Position numbers and translations under genes: made by a program. DNA of 6,528 bases from Candidatus Zixiibacteriota bacterium (GTDB taxonomy: Bacteria; Zixibacteria; MSB-5A5; GN15; JAAZOE01). Positions 1-4,805 of the stretch are shown here, piece by piece. The notes under the pieces were generated by a model. The model was given only the letters and a program-made list of their open reading frames with translations. It did no database searches and had not been told where the DNA came from. How positions within the stretch are numbered: position 1 is the stretch's first letter; each line of letters begins with the position of its first letter. The stretch is taken from contig JAAZOE010000447.1 in NCBI GenBank assembly GCA_012797915.1, positions 1-6,528 on the forward strand. Direction: 5' to 3'.

Positions 1-2
1 CG

Positions 3-553
3 TTCATCGTCGAGGAGGTCGCCCGTCTCGATGCCATCGTTTCCGGCTACCTCGCGTTTGCCCGGGGCGAAACCGCCCTGCATCCGGAACCGATCGATCC
101 CGCAGAACTGACCCGCAAGGTCGTGGCCGAATTCTCGCCGCAGTTTGCCCAGCGACAGGTCCGCCTGGAAAGCATCATCGCCGATTCCCTGCCGACCGTC
201 CGCGTCGATCGCATCGGTTTCCGCCAAACCATCATCAATCTCCTGCTCAATGCCCTCGAGGCCGCCGCCGACCCGGCCGGACAAACCGACCGCCTGGTCC
301 GCCTGGACCTGGCCGCCTCGCCCCGGACCGCCGATCGCCTCGTCCTCCGCGTCTCCGACAGCGGCCCCGGCTTCACCCCCGCCCAGCGCCGCCGCCTGTT
401 CGAACCGTTCTCGACAACCAAGACCAAGGGCTCCGGGCTGGGGTTGTTTCTCTGCCGACGGATCGTCTCCGCCCACGGCGGAAGCATCCGTCTTCTCGAA
501 CGCGACGGCACCATGACCACGCTGGAAATCACTCTTCCCACCGGAGGACCCGC

Positions 554-557
<4 letters not shown>
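3..557 (+). CDS. Sensor histidine kinase, C-terminal part (5' end outside window)
   Basis: This is the last 184 residues of a two-component sensor kinase. The frame is open from base 3 with no stop before 555-557, so the gene begins upstream of the window. The first residues (EEVARLDAIVSGYLAFARG) look like the second helix of a HisKA dimerisation domain of the NtrB/ZraS style, so the phospho-accepting His lies before the window. An HATPase_c domain follows: N box around residues 79-84 (FRQTIINLLLNALEA, key Asn at 83), G1 box DSGPGF at 119-124, F box LFEPF at 132-136 and G2 box GSGLGL at 143-148. All ATP-binding motifs look intact, so the enzyme should autophosphorylate using ATP. Sensor and membrane segments cannot be seen, so the signal is unknown. 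Its stop overlaps the start of the response regulator by 4 bp (ATGA), indicating co-translation and a cognate pair. Confidence 0.95.
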
Positions 558-1885
<1,328 letters not shown>

Positions 1886-1896
1886 TCTGTCCGGCC

Positions 1897-1929
1897 TGGT
1901 ACATACGGCCCCAGCGGTACGGAAAAGGC
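1897..1929 (+). promoter_or_regulatory. Weak candidate sigma-54 promoter elements (two overlapping)
   Basis: Two sites just after the NtrC-type regulator gene resemble the -24 half of a sigma-54 promoter (consensus TGGYACR-N4-TTGC). At 1897-1911, TGGTACA matches the -24 element fully, but the -12 position reads GCCC instead of TTGC. At 1915-1929, CGGTACG matches all but the first base and has GC at the correct N10 spacing from GG, but the preceding TT is AG. Neither is a good complete promoter. They are listed because the adjacent regulator must act through sigma-54 and no convincing sigma-70 promoter was found in this gap. A transcript would start near 1941 if the second site is used. Confidence 0.2.
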
Positions 1930-1941
1930 GCGTAATTTGGG

Positions 1942-2061
1942 ATGGTGAGAAGCGATAGCTGCATGCCATACAATATGTTGTATGAAGGAAGCGACAGCCG
2001 TCGAAGCGGCATGAAAATTGTAACATCATACGGTGGAAGAAGAAAGGACGGTCCTCTATGA
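1942..2061 (+). CDS. Possible 39-residue leader ORF overlapping the next start
   Basis: An open frame runs from ATG 1942 (other in-frame starts: GTG 1945, ATG 1963) to TGA 2059-2061. The stop overlaps the next gene's ATG as ATGA, the same arrangement as the kinase/regulator pair. The peptide would be polar and basic, containing two SDS tripeptides (RSDSCM and GSDSRRSGM) and ending GGRRKDGPL. The SDS repeats come from an in-frame 13-bp DNA repeat whose D codons differ synonymously (GAT/GAC). Against it: no strong Shine-Dalgarno lies at good distance from ATG 1942 (AAAAGG is about 13 bases away), the ORF is very short, and the same bases form RNA-like inverted repeats. It could be a coupling leader peptide or chance. 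I recognise no family. Confidence 0.3.
   Translation: MVRSDSCMPYNMLYEGSDSRRSGMKIVTSYGGRRKDGPL
1949..2000 (+). repeat. 13-bp direct repeat GAAGCGAYAGCYG, 39 bp apart
   Basis: GAAGCGATAGCTG (1949-1961) and GAAGCGACAGCCG (1988-2000) match at 11 of 13 bases; both differences are T to C. They flank the palindrome at 1967-1984. The 39-bp offset is a multiple of three, so both copies fall in the same frame of the small ORF at 1942-2061. They could be paired protein-binding sites, parts of an RNA fold or a peptide-level duplication. Confidence 0.45.
1962..2013 (+). ncRNA. Possible three-way-junction structure in the leader of the 2058 gene
   Basis: Three inverted repeats nest as a junction: an outer stem CATGCC (1962-1967) with GGCATG (2008-2013), an inner hairpin from the ATACAA/TTGTAT arms (1968-1973 with 1978-1983), and a second inner hairpin CGAC (1992-1995) with GTCG (2000-2003). 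All three fit together without conflict in one 52-nt fold, about 45 bases before the start codon at 2058. I do not recognise a known riboswitch or ribozyme core; the hammerhead CTGATGA is absent. The stems are short, so this may be chance or a DNA operator. Confidence 0.3.
1967..1984. promoter_or_regulatory. 18-bp near-perfect palindrome, possible operator or hairpin
   Basis: CATACAATATGTTGTATG is an inverted repeat with 8 of 9 positions symmetric (perfect 7-bp arms CATACAA/TTGTATG; the only break is T-G at 1974/1977). It lies 73 bp before the start of the exported helical protein and 81 bp after the regulator gene. An AT-rich symmetric site of this size suits a dimeric regulator, possibly the Fis-type HTH of the neighbouring NtrC-like protein. 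It would also form a tight hairpin in RNA. Confidence 0.4.
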
Positions 2062-3086
2062 GGGGATGGTCACAGCTTGTCATTCTGCCGGTGATGTTGT
2101 TTATCGCCGGAATCGTATCCGCCCAGAATCCGCACGATATTGCCACGCTCCGGGCGGAATTGGAACAGACCGATGAGGTCATCATTCAGGCCAGGGAGGC
2201 GGTCGCCGAAAGCGGCTCGGAACGGGCCCGCGCACAGCTGACCGCGGCGGAAAAGCTCCAGGAACGGGCCTGGTCATTGGGCAACGCCGCCATCGCCGAA
2301 GACAATGTTCAACTGGCCAAACAGGCGCGGAAATTCACCGACAAAGCCCGTCAGCGGGCCGAACAGGCGCTTGCCGTCACGCGCCAGGCGGAGGAAAACG
2401 ATGATTTCGTCCGCCGACGGATCGAGGCGACCGATGACCTGATCGCCGCGACGCAGGAAAAGCTGACCGGCGATTCGCCGCCGGAATTTCGGGTGATGTT
2501 CGACTCCGCCCGCGAAAAACAGCAACGGGCGCGGGAATTCCTCCAGAGCCGCCGCCTGAAAATGGCTCTGCAGATGACTCTGCAGGCCCAAAAGTCGCTG
2601 AACCGGATCCTGGATGGACTCGGCCTTCAGGAAAAAGCGCAAAGGGAATATGACGCCCTCCAGGAACGGTACCTGTCGTTGAGCCGGCAGACCGCCGCCA
2701 GCGACCATCCGGAGGCCGACGCCCGCCGCCGGCAGGCCGAACAGATGCGATCCGAGGCCGAACAACAGGCCGCCGACGGTCGCTACGCGCAGGCCGAACG
2801 GACCCTGCGGAAAGCGGTCGAGATTCTTGCCGCCCTGCAGCAATCCGCCGATGGGCCGCAAATGATCGCCGCCAGCCTGGAGGAATTGACCCGTTGGGCC
2901 GATCGTCTCGCCCCCCAAGTCCAGACATCGACCGACCCGAAAGCCCATCGGCTGTATGATGCCGCCCGGGATCATCTGACCCAGGGAGCGGCTTTGGCGC
3001 AACAGGGGAACTACGAACGGGCCGCCAAGCGGCTGCAGGCGGCGCGACAGACCCTCTCCGAACTCTCAAACATAGTGGAGCAATAG
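2058..3086 (+). CDS. Exported all-helical repeat protein, function unknown
   Basis: Complete 342-residue protein. A Sec signal peptide spans about residues 1-22 (hydrophobic LVILPVMLFIAGIV, cleavage likely at VSA|QN), with no lipobox, so it should be periplasmic or secreted. The mature part is almost entirely charged, Ala/Gln/Glu/Arg-rich helix with coiled-coil or TPR-like character. I can align four diverged tandem units of about 66 residues starting near 35, 122, 198 and 274. Each ends in a two-helix pattern such as GRYAQAERTLRKAVEIL (241-257) and GNYERAAKRLQAARQTL (317-333). This resembles DUF4398/TPR-like periplasmic helical proteins, but I cannot assign a family. The ATG at 2058 is supported by AAAGGA at 2044-2049. 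The gene is followed after 10 bp by a beta-barrel gene, suggesting the two products act together in the envelope, for example as scaffold and barrel. Confidence 0.9.
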   Translation: MRGWSQLVILPVMLFIAGIVSAQNPHDIATLRAELEQTDEVIIQAREAVAESGSERARAQLTAAEKLQERAWSLGNAAIAEDNVQLAKQARKFTDKARQRAEQALAVTRQAEENDDFVRRRIEATDDLIAATQEKLTGDSPPEFRVMFDSAREKQQRAREFLQSRRLKMALQMTLQAQKSLNRILDGLGLQEKAQREYDALQERYLSLSRQTAASDHPEADARRRQAEQMRSEAEQQAADGRYAQAERTLRKAVEILAALQQSADGPQMIAASLEELTRWADRLAPQVQTSTDPKAHRLYDAARDHLTQGAALAQQGNYERAAKRLQAARQTLSELSNIVEQ

Positions 3087-3096
3087 GAACCAAAGT

Positions 3097-4407
3097 TTGT
3101 CGGCAGGATGCCCGAAAACGGCCTTTCTTCTTCTTCTCTTTCTCTTGTCTCTTGCGGGGAATGCCGGTTCAGCCCCCCGGTCCTCCGCCTCCGACTGTTT
3201 CACGGCCGGCGGGGGTGTGGAATATCAGGTCATATCCCAGCGCTATTATGAATCGGTCATCGACACCTCCACCCTCGACCCGATCGAATTCTGGAAATCC
3301 TCCCGCGATGAAGTCAACGAAATGATCCTCCGTTCCTTCCTCGGGTACCAGCATCGACGACCCCAATCCTCCCTCGATATAACCGCCACCGGCGACCTGT
3401 CCCCCAGCCGCTTCCTCGGCGGCGGGGAGCTGGCCTGGAGCCATGGCCGTCCCGACGCCCGCCTGGCCCTCTTCAGCCGTTTCGAAAACCGCTCCCCGAT
3501 AGCCGATGACGACAGCCGCTTCCGCGACGGCTACAACCAGTTCCGCACCACCCTGTCCGGCGCCCAACGGCTCTCTCCGGCGGTCCGCCTGACCTCCCGG
3601 GTTGGCTATGAGTTCATCGCCTACCAATCCGAACCATCAGCCGCCGATTCCGTCGTCTTTCTTTCCTATCTCTATGATTACTCCCTGCTGACCGGCGAAA
3701 TCGGGGCCGAATTCGGCCGCCGACTGACCGCCCGCCTCCTCTATGCTCATCGACGAGTCCCCGATTCGGCCGCCGCCGGCTACGATGGCTGGCGCGGCCA
3801 GCTCGAATACCGGCGGTATGGGCCGACCTTCAGCCTCGCCCTGACCGGCGAGATCGAGACGAAAGATTACCCTCGGCCGGGGGGACGAAACGATTTCCGG
3901 GCCGGCCATCTGGGACTCTCCGGCCTGAAAGAGCTCGGCCGCGAGTGGGAGCTCTCCTTCTCCGCCCGGCTTCACGAGTACCGGTATGATATCCCGGAAC
4001 TGGCCATGACCGATTACCGGCTCGGCCTGGCCGCCGTTAAACTGACCCGCCCCTTGCTCGGTCTCGACCTCGGGCCGATCGCCCGGTTTGAATTTCGGGA
4101 TGAAACCCCCGTCGAGGCGCTCTCCGATGACTACCATCAATGGGAAACCGGACTGGCCGCCGGGGCGGTCGGCTGGGATGATTTCATCCTCGAGGGGGAA
4201 CTGACCTTCGGCGCCCGGTTATACCGCGGCGACGGCGACAACCTGACCTCCTACAACCTCGTCTCGGCCTCCCTCATCGGCGTCGGAAAGGTCTGGAAAA
4301 ACCTGTCGGCGACCGTCGTCTTCGACGGCCTTTTCGAACGCCATCCCCAGGATCGCGACGATGTCGATTACCTCTTGTCCAGCATGGGTTTAAGCGTCCG
4401 CTTCTGA
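3097..4407 (+). CDS. Predicted outer-membrane beta-barrel protein, function unknown
   Basis: A 436-residue protein starting at TTG. AGGAA at 3085-3089, 7 bases upstream, decides this start; the ATG at 3108 is out of frame. The Shine-Dalgarno overlaps the stop of the previous gene, suggesting translational coupling. An N-terminal signal peptide is clear (AFLLLLFLLSLAG at 9-21, cleavage near 23-26; no lipobox). The mature part has alternating polar/hydrophobic, aromatic-rich strands separated by Gly/Asp-rich turns (for example ARLALFSRFENR, LTARLLYAHRRV, WELSFSARLHEYRY, LEGELTFGARLYRG). It ends LSSMGLSVRF, with the C-terminal Phe typical of barrels inserted by the BAM machinery. Length and strand density suit a barrel of roughly 16-20 strands, by eye. 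No specific family (porin, TonB receptor, transport) is recognised and no plug domain is visible. No intrinsic terminator follows. Confidence 0.88.
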   Translation: MSAGCPKTAFLLLLFLLSLAGNAGSAPRSSASDCFTAGGGVEYQVISQRYYESVIDTSTLDPIEFWKSSRDEVNEMILRSFLGYQHRRPQSSLDITATGDLSPSRFLGGGELAWSHGRPDARLALFSRFENRSPIADDDSRFRDGYNQFRTTLSGAQRLSPAVRLTSRVGYEFIAYQSEPSAADSVVFLSYLYDYSLLTGEIGAEFGRRLTARLLYAHRRVPDSAAAGYDGWRGQLEYRRYGPTFSLALTGEIETKDYPRPGGRNDFRAGHLGLSGLKELGREWELSFSARLHEYRYDIPELAMTDYRLGLAAVKLTRPLLGLDLGPIARFEFRDETPVEALSDDYHQWETGLAAGAVGWDDFILEGELTFGARLYRGDGDNLTSYNLVSASLIGVGKVWKNLSATVVFDGLFERHPQDRDDVDYLLSSMGLSVRF

Positions 4408-4442
4408 CCCCGTCCTGTGCAAACTTTGCGCCAAAAAACCGC

Positions 4443-4470
4443 TTGACAAATCGGCCGAATATGTTACCAT
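4443..4470 (+). promoter_or_regulatory. Extended -10 sigma-70-type promoter for the 4795 gene
   Basis: A perfect -35 TTGACA (4443-4448) is followed after 16 bp by TACCAT (4465-4470; 4 of 6 match to TATAAT). A TG at 4462-4463 is placed correctly for an extended -10 element. A transcript would start near 4477, giving a leader of about 318 nt before the ATG at 4795. The site begins 36 bp after the stop of the barrel gene. It is the strongest promoter-like sequence in the window. Confidence 0.65.
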
Positions 4471-4500
4471 GCAATTGTCTAGGGATTCGTTGTGTTTTTG

Positions 4501-4531
4501 CGCACCTTAGTGAGTTTCAGTTCGCACCTTA
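4501..4531 (+). repeat. Direct repeat CGCACCTTA, 22 bp apart
   Basis: CGCACCTTA occurs at 4501-4509 and 4523-4531, with partly similar flanks (TTGCGCACCTTAGTGAG and GTTCGCACCTTAAGTAG). The 22-bp offset is about two DNA helical turns, and the pair lies about 25 and 47 bases downstream of the predicted transcription start. This could be a tandem operator acting as a roadblock or a repeated RNA motif at the 5' end of the leader. Confidence 0.4.
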
Positions 4532-4625
4532 AGTAGCTTTACTTTGGTACCAACCGAAGTACTGCCGTTTACATGCAGCTCTTACAAAAGACCTTTTTAC
4601 TAAAGTACTGAAAAGAGGTACTTCT

Positions 4626-4805
4626 GTGAAACCACATCAAGCCCGTTATCCTCTGCCTCCTCGCTTTGCTTCCTTGAGGGATATCTGGCTTGGGACCTAT
4701 TTAAAACCAGAAGAAGAGGTTTTAAGTAAAAAGGTGACTTCTTTATGGTATCCAACCGGGTACCGTATGGAACTAAATTTAAAGGAGCAATGTAATGAAG
4801 CATAA
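4626..4805 (+). CDS. Possible 59-residue ORF inside the leader
   Basis: GTG 4626 opens a frame to TAA 4803-4805, preceded by AGAGG at 4614-4618 with 7-base spacing. It overlaps the start of the secreted protein gene by 11 bp in another frame, so ribosomes ending here could re-initiate at 4795. The predicted peptide is polar with no signal peptide or membrane segment (KPHQARYPLPPRF near the start, LKEQCNEA at the end). The same frame is open upstream to 4533 but without a start codon. The ribosome site sits partly in the 4603-4623 hairpin. No family is recognised. The region is AT-rich and structured, so this may be a leader peptide or an accidental frame in a regulatory RNA. Confidence 0.3.
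   Translation: MKPHQARYPLPPRFASLRDIWLGTYLKPEEEVLSKKVTSLWYPTGYRMELNLKEQCNEA
4698..4728 (+). other. 11-bp stem-loop in the leader
   Basis: TATTTAAAACC (4698-4708) pairs with GGTTTTAAGTA (4718-4728), all Watson-Crick except one GU, closing a purine loop AGAAGAAGA. ACC (4695-4697) can extend the stem with GGT (4733-4735) across a four-base A bulge. It is not followed by a U tract, so it is not an intrinsic terminator. The purine loop GAAGAAGA could be a contact site for a protein or another RNA segment. Confidence 0.5.
4744..4767 (+). other. 10-bp stem-loop just before the ribosome site
   Basis: TATGGTATCC (4744-4753) pairs with GGGTACCGTA (4758-4767), with two GU pairs, around the loop AACC. 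It ends 14 bases before the Shine-Dalgarno AAGGAG (4782-4787), leaving that site single-stranded in this fold. It may hold the ribosome site open or stabilise the mRNA. Confidence 0.5.

Larger units (their letters stand above)
4545..4768 (+). repeat. Two diverged copies of a TGGTA(T)CCAACCG...GTAC...CGT motif
   Basis: TGGTACCAACCGAAGTAC followed by TGCCGT (4545-4568) and TGGTATCCAACCGGGTAC followed by CGT (4746-4766) align with small indels. They bracket most of the leader. Both keep CCAACCG in the loop region between GGTA and GTAC arms; the second forms a strong 10-bp hairpin, the first only a weak one. They also lie in the same reading frame, giving LWYQPKY and LWYPTGY. Either an RNA domain has been duplicated or an old coding repeat has decayed. 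Confidence 0.35.
4477..4794 (+). ncRNA. Long AT-rich structured 5' leader, candidate cis-regulatory RNA
   Basis: About 318 nt lie between the likely transcription start and the ATG at 4795. Over 4501-4800 I count 42% GC, against about 65% in a sampled piece of the barrel gene. Hairpins by eye: 4603-4608 with 4618-4623 (AAGTAC/GTACTT); 4647-4653 with 4676-4683 (TATCCTC/GAGGGATA, one bulged G); 4698-4708 with 4718-4728 (11 bp, one GU); 4744-4753 with 4758-4767 (10 bp, two GU, loop AACC). A weaker one is at 4546-4563. The segment 4556-4562 (GAAGTAC) can also pair with 4618-4624, competing with the first hairpin. CTCCT at 4657-4661, in the loop of the second hairpin, complements AGGAG of the downstream Shine-Dalgarno (4783-4787). 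No intrinsic terminator is evident, so control of translation is more likely than attenuation. No known riboswitch consensus was recognised. Confidence 0.45.

Noticed and set aside
2377..3093. Antisense open frames opposite the helical protein gene
   Set aside because: They have no ribosome site and no plausible protein features, and they sit opposite a gene with a clear signal peptide and repeat structure.
4417..4440. Possible terminator after the barrel gene (GCAAACTTTGC)
   Set aside because: The stem is only 4 bp with a tri-nucleotide loop and is followed by A residues, not T, on the + strand. The minus-strand version is not followed by a T run either.
4461..4532. Short frame from ATG 4461
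   Set aside because: Its ATG lies inside the predicted -10 region, upstream of the likely transcript start, and it has no ribosome site.
4590..4600. T-rich stretch that might end a terminator
   Set aside because: The only upstream hairpin (CTGC 4562-4565 with GCAG 4575-4578) is a 4-bp stem and is not adjacent to the T run.
4477..4794. Known riboswitch (c-di-GMP, cobalamin, SAM or TPP) in the leader
   Set aside because: None of the conserved core sequences I know for these families could be found by reading. This needs a covariance search to be certain.
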